NCBI GenBank assembly: GCA_011634665.1
Contig: WAEK01000019.1
Coordinates: 248,001-312,000 of the forward strand
Direction of reading: 5' to 3'
Length of the DNA stretch: 64,000 bases
Source of the DNA: Mortierella sp. BCC40632
Lineage: Eukaryota > Mortierellomycota > Mortierellomycetes > Mortierellales > Mortierellaceae
The notes beneath the pieces were generated by a model. That model was given only the letters and a program-made list of their open reading frames with translations. It made no database searches and had not been told where the DNA came from. How positions within the stretch are numbered: the first letter of the stretch is position 1; each line of letters opens with the position of its first letter. This document shows positions 49,186-59,330 of this stretch, piece by piece. The position numbers were made by a program, and so were the translations under genes.

Positions 49186-50634
49186 CAGTATAAATGTCGA
49201 GCATGGTCATGAAAAGTCACCTTCGTTAATCTTCATCCAAGGTATCGCCCGTGCTGTTGAACCATCCTCAGCTGAAGGCAGATCCTTGGTGTTGACAAAT
49301 GTCTGGCCACAAATTCCTGCTCATTCACATTATCCTGCTCACTGTCGCTGCGCCCTTCTAATATCTGGGCGACTCCTCCTTGTCCTTTCTGAAGAAGAGC
49401 TGGATCACGGTCTTGGCGTTGTCAATCACAAACGAATGCAGCGATGACTCTTTCTTCAAGGACAGCAAATGTGAGCATATTGCTATATCAGCCATTGTTC
49501 CTGAGATAGCAGTCCACAGCCTCCCTTGAATGCCTGCAAGTTGTCTACATACTGCTTCCGCATAGCGTCGCACGCGCGGGATACCGACGGCTGCAGCGTG
49601 ATATGGCCGAACTTGGTGGTGTTTGGGGTGGCTGCTTTAAAGTCTGTCGTTTGTTTGCTTGAGGCGGAGAAAAATCAAGTTTAGAACACTATAAAAGAAT
49701 TCTGATCAACCAAGATGTTCCTGAGTTTTACCTTGATACTCTCACTCTCATTTTCAGGCACCCACTCCAGATCATCGGTTGCTAAAACAGTAGAAGAAAG
49801 ATGTAAGGAGAGGTGGGTTGATGAAACTATGAACCAAGACATGGATCGATTTTTTCTAGCAAATGTTGGCTGGATAGATATACCTTCCCAAAGCCGAGTC
49901 ACCTCAACTCAAGTTAGGAGAGTAGCCTCCTTGAATGCTGCCTTCAGCGGGTCTTGACCATCTTCTGAGACGTGGACTCGGAGTGATGTCCATGTCCACA
50001 AGAGATCTCTGTTACGTATGGTCGACAACTAACCCTTCACGAAATTCACGAATGCTTCTGGCGACGAGGCAGTAGCTTGGTTGGTTGATCAGATTTTTTT
50101 ATAGTGCTCTAAACTTGATTTTTCTCCACCTCTACCCAGCAGCAAGCAAACAAACGACAGACTTTAAAGCAGCCATCCCAAACACCGCCAAGTTCGGCCA
50201 TATCACGCTGCAGCCGTGGAAGCAGCAGCTCGTCGGTATCCCGCGCGTGCGACGCTATGCGGAAGCAGTATGTAGACAACTTGCAGGCATTCAAGGGAGG
50301 CTGTGGACTGCTATCTCAGGAACAATGGCTGATATAGCAATATGCTCACATTTGCTGTCCTTGAAGAAAGAGTCATCGCTGCATTCGTTTGTGATTGACA
50401 ACGCCAAGACCGTGATCCAGCTCTTCTTCAGAAAGGACAAGGAGGAGTCGCCCAGATATTAGAAGGGCGCAGCGACAGTGAGCAGGATAATGTGAATGAG
50501 CAGGAATTTGTGGCCAGACATTTGTCAACACCAAGGATCTGCCTTCAGCTGAGGATGGTTCAACAGCACGGGTGACACCTTGGATGAAGATCAGCGAAGG
50601 TGGCTTTTCATGGCCAAGCTCGACATTTATACTG
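49186..50634. repeat. 1.45-kb inverted repeat (arms 49186-49713 and 50083-50634)
   Basis: The arms are near-identical reverse complements, apart from small indels (a block of about 15 nt and one of about 12 nt missing from the left arm). They begin and end with CAGTATAAATG / CATTTATACTG and flank a spacer of about 369 bp. Each arm carries the same open frame, reading outwards (71 residues in common). I see no target-site duplication. A fold-back transposon or an inverted duplication would both explain it. Confidence 0.85.
50325..50462 (+). pseudogene. ORF conserved in both arms of the inverted repeat
   Basis: The frame runs from about 50150 to 50462 with content such as FGHITLQPWKQQLVGIPRV, RRYAEAVCRQLAGIQGRLWT and SHLLSLKKESSLHSFVIDNA. 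The first in-frame ATG is only at 50325. The left arm has the same frame at 49358-49573. The family is not recognised; an exon or a gag-like fragment of a retroelement is possible. It is probably not an intact gene. Confidence 0.35.
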
Positions 50635-50736
50635 TGTTCAAGCACTGCAATTTCCGGTTTCCTCTTAAGACATCATCATCACTGTTCAAAAAGTCTATTA
50701 CCTCCAGTCCAAGCTCATCGTTTTTCCTCTTGTCAT

Positions 50737-50738
<2 letters not shown>

Positions 50739-50828
<90 letters not shown>

Positions 50829-50872
50829 GTCAATCAATCAATCAATCAATCAATCGATCAATCAGTTAATCA
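50739..50872 (+). repeat. (CT)n microsatellite followed by (CAAT)n
   Basis: About 87 nt of CT dinucleotides (50739-50825), then a CAAT tetramer array (50831-50872) with a few variants. Confidence 0.9.
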
Positions 50873-51082
50873 GGTAAGCTGACAAAATGAGAACTCCACA
50901 ACATGACTCGTCCTTTGTCTGCGCTTTTAAGCTATACATGCTCAACGCTCTCTGCCCTGTGGTGTTTTATCATGGACGCATTTTGTTTAAAACCACAGCA
51001 GCCGTTTGCTTTTGCTCTTCCTTGGCACCTACTGCTGGTTGCATGTAGTGTTGACCCAAAGTTGAAATCACATTTGGCATTT

Positions 51083-51145
51083 TGCAGGACTAAGACGACA
51101 AAGGAAGTCTTATGTCCATTATCCGAGCCAGCGACCCCTTTACTG
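51083..51145 (-). repeat. 3' terminal sequence of DIRS element 1
   Basis: On the minus strand this is the outer end of the element. It carries CAGTAAAGGGGTCGCTGGCT and is present in reverse complement inside the internal complementary region at 51293-51353. Confidence 0.7.
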
Positions 51146-51292
51146 TGTAATCCTTCTTTCATTTATTTCCACTCGAGATACAGATAAAATAAAGAAAATA
51201 CTAGCTAGATAACCCTCTCTCCTTGGCTGACTCTGAACCCCATCTTTTTTTTCGCGAGTATGGTGAACAGATAAAAGGGAGGAGGGGTGGGA

Positions 51293-51390
51293 CAGTAAAG
51301 GGGTCGCTGGCTGATAATGGACATAAGACTTCCTTTGTCGTCTTAGTCCTGCATTATCCTTCATAGAGCCAGCGACCCCTTTACTGTGCA
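51293..51390 (-). repeat. Internal complementary region of DIRS element 1
   Basis: Directly follows the recombinase stop codon. One half (51293-51353) is the reverse complement of the 3' terminal sequence; the other half (about 51354-51390) should be the reverse complement of the 5' end. Both outer edges carry the CAGCGACCCCTTTACTG box in opposite orientation. Confidence 0.7.
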
Positions 51391-51400
51391 TTCAGAGTAA

Positions 51401-52411
51401 TCAGCCCAATACCATTTTCGTAAAGTTTGATTTCGTCTTGCTTGACATACGATAAAACTTGGAGAACATCGCTGAAGAAGACCAATTGCCTTGAGTGACA
51501 ATGTCGTTGATGTCAGCTCCTTTCCTTGCCGCTTGTGTAGATCCTGCGGCTCTGGCCTTTGGTACCCTTGCTCCTGGTGGTAATTGTAGCTTTGACATGA
51601 CCGCCTTGATGTGTTTTCCGATGCGCTGTGCTGAAACACCCATCTCGTGATACTTGACGTGTCGTACCAGTGGATTGTACATTAAGGAGGGCTGGGTCGG
51701 ATGCGGAACTGATAGGCGGTCCTTTGTGAACCGTGACACATAAGCCTTGAACGTCTTGACTGGACAAAGGGCGGGATCCGATTGCAGCGCTTTAAGGATC
51801 ACATATTTGTTTTGTGAATTCCGTTTGACTTTTCTTTGGGACGAAGGACGAGCAGTTTCACAAACGTGTTCTCTATTTGGCACTCATCCAGATCAATACG
51901 CTCGATGTCGCTAGGGCGGAGGAATGCGCACATACCCAGTGACCAACATAATTTCTGTGCGAGGATCTCTGCTGATACATTTTTGTTTGGCGGTAGTGAC
52001 CGAAAATAATCCAAGATCGGCGTAATGTCTAAGTCCATCTCCTTGTTTGAATCCACTTCGTTTGCGCGTAAAACTTGGAAGAAGCTGGAGAAGTAGCTGT
52101 CCTGTTGGAAAAGTGAGGTGTCTTCATAGAGTCCCGTGAGCTGGGCTCGATAGGCTGATATTGTAGTCGCTTTCCATCCTTTGGTGGTGTGTCCCCAAGC
52201 AAGAAAAATTGAGGACCATCGCTGGGTTGGGAAGTGTGGGGTCTACACTCTTATCCTCACACCATTGTATGAACGACTTCTGAATATGACTGTAACGTTT
52301 GCGTTTGAGCCTTTCCGTCTCCGCGTCTCTCAGAATGTTGACTACGGAGTTGTCGTATCCTTTCATTGACAGGGTCTTGCGCCGTTTATGTTCCATGCGA
52401 TCAAGGACCAA
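51401..52411 (-). pseudogene. DIRS element 1 tyrosine recombinase (two frameshifts)
   Basis: Cuts and rejoins DNA through a 3'-phosphotyrosine to insert the circular DIRS intermediate (family knowledge). The N-terminal core-binding part (RYSHIQKSFIQWCED) starts at 52411, continues after a shift near 52200 (LDITPILDYFRSLPP), then LGMCAFLRPSDIERIDLDEC with the first catalytic Arg. After a second shift near 51850 come DPALCPVKTFKAYV and GNWSSSAMFSKFYRMS with the nucleophile Tyr. The usual H-x-x-R box reads P-K-A-R here (GARVPKARAAGSTQAA), so the catalytic His position is Pro. This could be decay or a subfamily variant. Two shifts argue against a working protein. Confidence 0.75.
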
Positions 52412-52424
52412 GCTGGGTTCTTCT

Positions 52425-54260
52425 CTAGGATCCCGGGGTCTTTTTGAAGGCGTCCTGAACGGCGGAGCGATGTAGATGAATTGGTGGTTCTGATGTCATC
52501 ATCTTCATTGTTGGATACCAGATGGCGCCTGTCCAGTTCGGAGTTATCAATGTCGCTTTCAGGCCCTCCTTCTGAATCCTCGCTAGAATCAGCGGGATCA
52601 AATTCCATGGAGGACAGACATAGAGTCTGCCTTGTCCTTTCCATTCCTGTTGCATGGCGTCCTGTGCCACTGCTTCCTTCTCGAATTTCCATGACATGTA
52701 GTTCTTCAGCTTTGCGTTGTGTTTCGAGGCGAAGAGATCTATGTGGTGGGGTCCCCACTTGTCGTCCAGTGTCTGGAATGCTTCGGGACTGATACTCCAT
52801 TCTAGTTGCTTCTGCAATTGTCGACTGGGTGGATCGGCAGGGTTGAGTAATGAGGGGACGAATGCTGTGGAGATTGTGGTTCCCGTCGCCAAGCAATGAG
52901 ACCAAATCCTGTCTGCTAGCTTCATCAGCTCTGGTGATCTCGTCCCTCCAAACTTGTTCACGTATGCAATAGTCGTTGTGTTGTCGCAATAAATCATTAA
53001 TCTCTTCCCTTGGAATTGAGGGTGTGCCACTGTGTACCAAATCACCATTAACTCTTTCAAGTTGATGTGAGTCTCCATCAGCTGTCTGTCCCATAATCCT
53101 GAGATGGTTTTCTGTCCATGGACGATCCCCCATCCCGTATCCGAGGCATCGGTGTAGATCTCCGCTTGGGGAGGTTGTTGGATCCAAGTGAGGCCGTTCC
53201 ACGATTGTAAGCCTTCTATCCACCATTGAAGGTCCTCCAGAGCTGGTGTCGTCAATGAAACATATTCCGTCCATGAAGTCCCCCGTTGAAGGGCTTCGTT
53301 CTTCACTTGTACCAGGGTTTGCGTCTTGAGTCTGGCAGGCAGAACTGCTGCCGTCATTGCGAGTGCTTTCCCGATGAAGGACGAGAGGGCTCTCAGCGTC
53401 ATCTTGCCCTTCTTGATCATCTTGGAAGCTTCTCTTCTGATGTCGCGGATCTTGTCTTTTGGCACTGAAAGTGTCATCTTCTGGGAGTCGATCTGGAATC
53501 CCAGATGTGATATCGACTGTGTGGGCTCCAGATGAGACTTGCTTTCCTTTACTAGGAATCCGAGCGACTTCAACTTGTCGAGAACTTGTTTTGTTGCTAG
53601 TAAGGACTGTTCCCTGTTCCTGGCTACTATCAATAGATCGTCTAAGTACGCTGCGATCCTTATTCCCTTGCGCCGAGCCCATCTGAGGATCGGTTTGAGG
53701 ACCTTCGTCGTAAAGACGAAGGGCGCCAATGAGAGACCGAAGGGTAGTACGCGGAACTGGTACTGTTTCCCTTTCCAGTGGAATTGTAGGTGTTTCCTGG
53801 AAGACTCGTGGATGAGAACGTGGAGGAATGCATCCTGGAGATCTACACTGGTCATGTAGTCTCCCTTGTTTATCATATTGCAAACTACCTTGATCGTCTC
53901 CATTTTGAAATGTTTCTTCGGTACATACTGATTTAAGGGACGTAGGTTTAGAACAGGCCTCAAGTCTCCCGTTTTCTTTGGGATCGTAAAAAGTCGGCTC
54001 GTAAAGCCATCTTCGGTAGCTTCCTCTATTGCGCGTTTTTCGAGAAGAGCGAGGATTTCCTTCTCTATTGTTTCCGTCTCTTTGGTCGATCGGGGATGGT
54101 GGTGTCTGGGATGGGGACTGTCTGGCGGGAGAGAAGTGAACGGGATTCTGAATCCATCTTCGATAGTCCGACGAATCCAGTCTTCGTCGGTGAGTCGTCT
54201 CCACGCTGCTTGGAACCGATGTAGTCGTCCTCCTACTGGCGTACTCGGCCCCGACCGCGT
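52425..54260 (-). CDS. DIRS element 1 reverse transcriptase/RNase H
   Basis: Open frame of about 610 residues overlapping the gag tail. It begins around RRLTDEDWIRRTIEDGFRIP and contains LFTIPKKTGDLRPVLNLR, MTSVDLQDAFLHVLIHESSR, VLPFGLSLAPFVFTTKVLKP and the catalytic YLDD (IAAYLDDLLIVA). The RNase H part follows: IYTDASDTGWGI, THINLKELMVIWY, MIYCDNTTTIAYVN and DPPSRQLQ, then the DIRS-typical HHIDLFASKHNAKL and ATLITPNWTGAIWYP. No in-frame stop was found, so this enzyme could be intact, although the element's other genes are broken. It may be translated by frameshifting from gag, because no early ATG exists in this frame. Confidence 0.88.
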   Translation of the reverse strand, partial: TRSGPSTPVGGRLHRFQAAWRRLTDEDWIRRTIEDGFRIPFTSLPPDSPHPRHHHPRSTKETETIEKEILALLEKRAIEEATEDGFTSRLFTIPKKTGDLRPVLNLRPLNQYVPKKHFKMETIKVVCNMINKGDYMTSVDLQDAFLHVLIHESSRKHLQFHWKGKQYQFRVLPFGLSLAPFVFTTKVLKPILRWARRKGIRIAAYLDDLLIVARNREQSLLATKQVLDKLKSLGFLVKESKSHLEPTQSISHLGFQIDSQKMTLSVPKDKIRDIRREASKMIKKGKMTLRALSSFIGKALAMTAAVLPARLKTQTLVQVKNEALQRGTSWTEYVSLTTPALEDLQWWIEGLQSWNGLTWIQQPPQAEIYTDASDTGWGIVHGQKTISGLWDRQLMETHINLKELMVIWYTVAHPQFQGKRLMIYCDNTTTIAYVNKFGGTRSPELMKLADRIWSHCLATGTTISTAFVPSLLNPADPPSRQLQKQLEWSISPEAFQTLDDKWGPHHIDLFASKHNAKLKNYMSWKFEKEAVAQDAMQQEWKGQGRLYVCPPWNLIPLILARIQKEGLKATLITPNWTGAIWYPTMKMMTSEPPIHLHRSAVQDAFKKTPGS

Positions 54261-54891
54261 CCCCTTGGGTTCGAGGCTTGCTGAAAAGACTGGCTGCTGC
54301 TGTCGCTGTTTGGAGTTTGATAAGAGTTCGAGTTCGATTGGCTCTGTTTCTCATTGTTGTTGCCTTCTGTGTGCCGCTGTTGGTTACCCTGGAAATTGTG
54401 GTTCCCATGATTTTTGTAGCCGCCTCTGCCCCTGCCCCTTCCGTTACCTCTGTCACCCTGTCCTGTCGCATTCTTGAGTGACTTGGTGAACTTTTGTTGA
54501 TCGATAATCTCCTGGTGAGAAATGATTGGGGTCTTCCCGTTGGGGTCAGTAGGGGAATGATATTCTTGTCTCTGCAAATGGCCTGCGTACGAAGATGGCC
54601 CATCTCAGTGCTGATTGCTGCGAGATTGTAACGAATGGTGTCCAGAGTCTCAATGATGTTAGCCATGACCGGATCGTCCTGATCTGTTGCAGGTGAGGAA
54701 AGGATAGCATGGACTGTGGCGTCAATTGGTCTGGTGAGGTGGGCCAATTTTGTTTGGAGAGTAGCGAACTCTTGATCTCTTCTCTGTAAGTGTTTGGAAG
54801 TGTTGAGGTGAGTAGGGAGGACTGGGGCCGTGTACTCAATCCCACGCACTCTCGGGAAGTGCTTGATGTCGGTGTCGCGTTTAACAGTCAC
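54233..54891 (-). pseudogene. DIRS element 1 gag-like protein (one frameshift)
   Basis: Starts MTVKRDTDIKHFPRVRGIEY at 54891 and continues in one frame to about 54580 (DTIRYNLAAISTEMGHLRTQ). The next frame then carries an Arg/Gly/Asn-rich basic tail (GNGRGRGRGGYKNHGNH ... RGRGRGRVRQ) that is typical of nucleic-acid-binding gag C termini and ends at 54233. The shift may be decay or a programmed event; only one nucleotide separates the frames. Confidence 0.65.
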
Positions 54892-55037
54892 GAACCTAGG
54901 TGCCCGTCACCTACGGGCTTCCCTTTTTATTTGGCGAAGCGTAGATTTTAATAAAACAACTTCTTGTCTCGTTACTCACTCGTCCATACACCACCACATT
55001 TCACATTTTTTTTTAACGAATATTCTGAAGTTACAAC

Positions 55038-56220
55038 ATGGCCAACACACGCACTCGTAAAGCCAACCTGATCCCCGAGAATGCCTCCATGGAGACTGAT
55101 CATATTGCATCCCCACAACAAACAGGAGCTTCCTCCATTGTTCCTAACACCACCACGGAGGAGAACATAACGATTTCTGTAACCTCCATTACGGAACAAG
55201 CCAGTAATCCGACAGAGCCTGAACACCCTATCACTGTAGGGATTTCCTCAATGGATCTTGATCCGTTGGACCCAGACCAAGCGCTCAAGGAACGTGTTGT
55301 CGAACTCAAAGACATCATACAAGCGCTGGTGACAGAACAGAAGCAAGTGGTGGTACGTTACACCACGCGCAAGAAGTCTGTGGAAGCTGGAACCCTACAG
55401 GGGGAACAGTTGGAAGCTTCGTATCAACAAGAATGGCAAGACGTACAATCTCGCATGAACAGGGCTGACGCTGAGCTGAAGGCGTTACAAAGAACCTTCG
55501 ACTTAGAGAGAGAGGCCAAGGCAACCAATGTGTATACGACGACACACAGAGGGCATGACAGATGAGGAAGAAGAGGCCCATGGTACAAAAGGGCATGGAT
55601 TAGAAGTTGAACCACAACTCAACAACCACAAACATACGGCATTGAGAAGGGTCTTCAACTACAAGTCGATCCCAATCATCAGCCATGAGTCGATGCAGAT
55701 CGATTGGTCTCGAGTCCAATTTAAGGACAGAGCCAAGGCTCCCATACTGAGCATTAATCTGAACGGAGTTCCTACACAAGAGACTGCTCTGAAGGTGGTG
55801 ACAGAAGTCATCAATTTCCTGGATAAATTCCGCAACTTCTACAAGAATGAGTTTACAAAGGACTTATTTGATGATGTAGCGTGGAGATACATGGGAAGAG
55901 CCTTAGAGCAGGAGAAGATGAGCGAGCAATTTGAAAAGGCTATCATACGACCAGAGTACGGAGATCGAACCTTCACCGATGTCTCTGAATGCGTTGCCCA
56001 CCTATACAAGTTCGATAACCTACAGAGTGTGGTGCGTATGCAACTTTTCTCGTCCAAACCCAAGCCGAATGAAGATATCCATACCTTTGTCGACAGACTA
56101 GAAGTCCTCATCAAGGCGGGTGGTGTACAAGATGGAAACAGTATCATCACCACCATAATCTCTTCGTTACCGGATGCTGGTCAAGAAAGGTTGAGAGCCG
56201 AATTCAAACCCATCAGACAA
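55038..56220 (+). pseudogene. Retroelement gag (capsid-like), frameshifted and cut by DIRS element 2
   Basis: The ATG at 55038 opens MANTRTRKANLIPENASM, followed by a Thr/Pro/Glu-rich leader and a coiled-coil segment (ERVVELKDIIQALVTEQKQV). Near 55550 the frame shifts by one base. The second part contains a capsid-like helical domain (WRYMGRALEQEKMS, ECVAHLYKFDNLQSVVRM, EDIHTFVDRLEVLIKAGGVQ), in style closest to Ty3/Gypsy gag proteins. Reading stops at exactly 56220, where DIRS element 2 begins (the following SRDWTSLR comes from its terminal repeat). No polymerase continues on the far side of that element (61301 onwards), so the host element was already truncated or later deleted. It faces away from DIRS element 1, head to head. 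Confidence 0.7.
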
Positions 56221-56432
56221 TCTAGGGATTGGACGAGCCTGCGATAGCAGGCGAAGTCTAATCACTGGTATATTAGTATACGAGAGATGAGAGTAAAGGT
56301 GATACGGCCGTTGTTTATTGCCTACTGTAGCATGTTTAGAGTTTTTTTTTTTTTTTTTTTTGCTAGACTATAAGTATTTTTTTTTTTTTTTTTTATAAAG
56401 GTGTATCCAGTGTATTCTTGTCCTTTGGTCGT
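56221..56432 (-). repeat. 3' terminal extension and inverted terminal repeat of DIRS element 2
   Basis: Positions 56221-56302 form the terminal extension and recur inverted in the internal complementary region at 56485-56566. Positions 56308-56432, including two poly-T runs, are the inverted copy of 61138-61272. Confidence 0.85.
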
Positions 56433-56484
56433 TTGGTGCTTGCTTTTTTTTTTTTTTTTTTTTTGGAGCGGGTGGGAGGGTCAC

Positions 56485-56601
56485 CTTTACTCTCATCTCT
56501 CGTATACTAATATACCAGTGATTAGACTTCGCCTGCTATCGCAGGCTCGTCCAATCCCTAGAGTATACAACGTATACTCGAGATGTTCCTAAAGGTGATA
56601 A
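56485..56601 (-). repeat. Internal complementary region of DIRS element 2
   Basis: Composite of two inverted copies. The first is of the 3' end (TCACCTTTACTCTCATCTCT ... CCCTAGA); the second is of the 5' end (GTATACAACGTATACTCGAG ... AAAGGTGATA). The join between CCCTAGA and GTATAC marks the circle junction and therefore fixes both outer ends of the element. Confidence 0.85.
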
Positions 56602-56621
56602 TCCTAGAGAGGCCCTAATCT

Positions 56622-57543
56622 TTATGTGAGAAGCATTGTTGTAAAGTTGGTTGCTGACATCCTGTATCTTCTGTAAAACACGTCGAAAGTATTTGGGGAG
56701 GCCCAGTTGCCTCGTGTAATAACGTCCTCTAGAGAGGCACCTCTCATGAGGGCAGTGGACGGACCGGCAGATCGAGTAGTGTGGGCAGTTGCTTTGATGC
56801 CAGAAGTAGTCATCAGGGTCTTGATCCATCGTGCGATCGTTTGCTCTGAGGCCTTGGTGTATGGAGGGTCCGAGATGGTGAACATGAAGTCGCGTTTATC
56901 GAGTGGTGCTCCTCTGGCGTACTCCCTCTTCTGGAATTCAATGAAGCAGGCGACGGGACATAGGAAAGGATCATTGTGGGCGTGAACATTGAGAGGTTTG
57001 ATGATCGGTCTACCGCCTCGGCGTTCCTTTAGGTGCGTTGATCTTTCCCAATAATGTGTTCTTGGAGATAACCAAAGAGGAGGGGTCTATTCGGTGTAGA
57101 TCAGAGGATCGAGAAAAGGTCGTGATTGCCAAGAGCCAAACAAGTTTGCGCCGTAAATTGTAATCAGACAGAGTATCGTTGGGACCCCATTCCGATAGTG
57201 TTTTCAGGACTGGAGATATGTCTAGAGGTTCGGAGGCTAAATCTCTTGGAGGGGCTTGAGACTTAGCGGAAGCTATGACCTTCGATAGGATGGCCTGTGC
57301 TGATCTAGCCTTGGGTTGCAACTCCTTGATGGCAGAGAGGTAGAGCTTGATCGAGTTTGCTGCGGATCCTTGGATGGAGCGGTTGGAGAGGTAATTGGCA
57401 ATTTCGATTTCTGGAGCGTCAAAAGGGTTGATGTTGTTGGCACGTGCCCAGGTGACCCAAGCTTTCTGAGCTGACTGGTAATTCTTGTTCCGACTCGTGT
57501 TTAGTGACGGGTTGATGATTAAATCTTGAGTCGTTGATGCCAT
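56622..57543 (-). pseudogene. DIRS element 2 tyrosine recombinase (one frameshift)
   Basis: Starts MASTTQDLIINPSLNTSRN at 57543. The core-binding part (AQKAWVTWARANNINPFDAP) and first catalytic Arg (LAITTFSRSSDLHRIDPS) are in one frame down to about 57030. The rest is in another: LCPVACFIEFQKREYARGA, then AHTTRSAGPS (H-x-x-R present) and VITRGNWASPNTFDVFYRR with the catalytic Tyr. All four catalytic residues (R, H, R, Y) are visible, unlike in element 1. One shift breaks the gene. Confidence 0.78.
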
Positions 57544-57849
57544 GCCCAACTCTTGGAACTGATACCTGAGATGCGCCACGCGGTCAAATTCCATTTGTGG
57601 TTCCGGAGTGGGTGAGATTGCAATGACCTGGGGATCGCCGCGTATCGGGGAATGCTGAGTGGATGGTCGCAGCTCATTTTGAGTATCGTAGGGTACCATG
57701 GAGCAGATGGCCAGTCCGGTGTGATTAGTGTTACGGTTGTACGCTCTCTTCTTAGCTTTCGGAGGATGGTCGGAATGAGAGCCCACGGTGGGTTCGCATA
57801 TGGTTTTTCCATTGTCGCCATTTCTGCGTAAGAGCGTTTGTTGCGACTG

Positions 57850-59330
57850 CTGTTGGGTCCGGGCGCCAAGAGTAGTAAAGGGGAGCTGATGGTTGACTCG
57901 GTCCGCAAAGAGGTCGATGTCGTGGGGTCCCCATCGGTTCTCGAGGGTGTTGAACCATCTCCTGTGTAATTTCCACTGGTGCTTCTCCGGAGACATCCGA
58001 GACTGTCGGTCTGCGATCTGGTTGTCTTGTCCGGGGATGTGTTCCGCTACGATTTTTTTATTCGTCTCGTGAGAGCCCAGTCCCAAAGTTCCGTAGCCAT
58101 GTTGGAGAGAGTCTGAGAGCGTGTCCCCCCATATGGTTGATGTATGCAATGGCTGTGGTGTTGTCCGATCGAATCCCTGATGGTGACGTCCTTCAAGTGG
58201 GGGAGAGACTGGAGGGTGAGGTGTACTGCCAATAGCTCCTTGTGGTTGATATGGAGGTTGGTTTCGCTGTTGCGCCAGTGGCCTCCGAACTGAAGGTCCC
58301 GGTAATGAGCTCCCCAACCCGTGTCGGAAGCATCTGTCGTTATCGTCTCCGAGGGGTCCGAGGGTAGGAAGGATCGCCCGTTCCATCGTAGTAGGTTGTC
58401 TATCCACCATCGGAGTTCCTCCCGAGAAGGTTCCGAGAGTAGAGTTTGGTGGTCCCAATTCCTGGATTGTCGTAAGCTCTGTATTTTCGTGAAAAGTAGG
58501 GAACGCGTGCGGAGTTGAGCGGGGAATATGGCGCATGTTGTGGAGTGTAGGGAGACCGATTAGGGACGCTAGTTGTCGGGTTGTCGCTTTGCCCGCGTCT
58601 AGAAGGCGTTGTGCAGATCGGATCACGTTCCGGATCTTGTCTCGCGGTAGGCGGATCTCCATTGTTCGGGTGTTGATGATATATCCAAGATGCTGCATCG
58701 TCTGCGAGGGTTCTAACGAGGACTTCTCCGGGTTTACCTTGAGGCCTAGCTGTGCCATCTTGTTGAGGATCAGTGTTGTGTTGCGAGTCGCTTCCTCTTG
58801 TGATCGGGGGAGGATTATGAAATCGTCTAAGTAACCGTACATCCGTATGCCCTGGCTCCTGGCCCACGTTAGAAGAGGTCTTAGGACCTTTGAAAAGACC
58901 TTCGGCGAAGAGGTTAGACCGAAGGGTAGAACTTTGAATCGGTACTTTTTGTCTTTCCAAGTAAACTGGAGATATCTTCGACTCTCTTGGTGGATGTTGA
59001 TATGAAAGAAAGCGTCGCTCAGGTCGATGCTGGTCATGAAGTCGTTTTGTTGAACTCCTGCCACTACGATGTTCAGCGATTCCATCTTGAAAGTCCGGCG
59101 GGGAATGTGTAGGTTGAGTTTCCGTAAGTCGATGACGGGGGCGTAGTTTCCCGTTTTTCTTTGGGACCAGAAAAATGTCGGAGGTAAAACCCTCTTGGGG
59201 GGTCTACTTCCTCTATCGCGTCCGTGAGTAAAAGGTTTGTTAGTTCCGATTCTATGAGAGCTGATTCGGAGGAGGTGAAGGTTCGGGATCGTCGGAAGGT
59301 TGTTGTTGTCGGAGGTGGGTCGGAAAAAGG
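57850..59330 (-). pseudogene. DIRS element 2 reverse transcriptase/RNase H (frameshifted)
   Basis: The RT core is readable: APVIDLRKLNLHIPRRTFKM, MTSIDLSDAFFHINIHQESR, KVLPFGLTSSPKVFSKVLRP and YLDD in MYGYLDDFIILPRS. RNase H-type blocks follow in shifted frames (NLHINHKELLAVHLTLQSL, AEHIPGQDNQIADRQSRMS) and the DIRS block WGPHDIDLFADRVNHQLP. At least two frameshifts lie between about 58550 and 57850, and one more lies upstream near 59200. The enzyme is therefore inactive as written. Confidence 0.8.

Larger units (their letters stand above)
51083..54960 (-). mobile_element. DIRS-type tyrosine-recombinase retrotransposon, element 1 (5' end missing)
   Basis: Gene order on the minus strand is gag (about 54891-54233), reverse transcriptase/RNase H (about 54260-52425) and tyrosine recombinase (52411-51401). 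An internal complementary region and the 3' terminal repeat follow. There is no integrase, protease or LTR, which is the DIRS plan. The RT/RH frame is open throughout. The gag and recombinase genes each contain frameshifts. The 5' terminal sequence predicted by the internal complementary region is not found near 54.9-55.05 kb, so this end has been lost or replaced. Confidence 0.85.

Noticed and set aside
49715..49957. 80-aa ORF with a signal-like start in the spacer of the inverted repeat
   Set aside because: Its ATG lies exactly at the repeat edge, the opposite strand looks equally protein-like, and there is no Cys pattern, domain or promoter. Not strong enough to call a gene.
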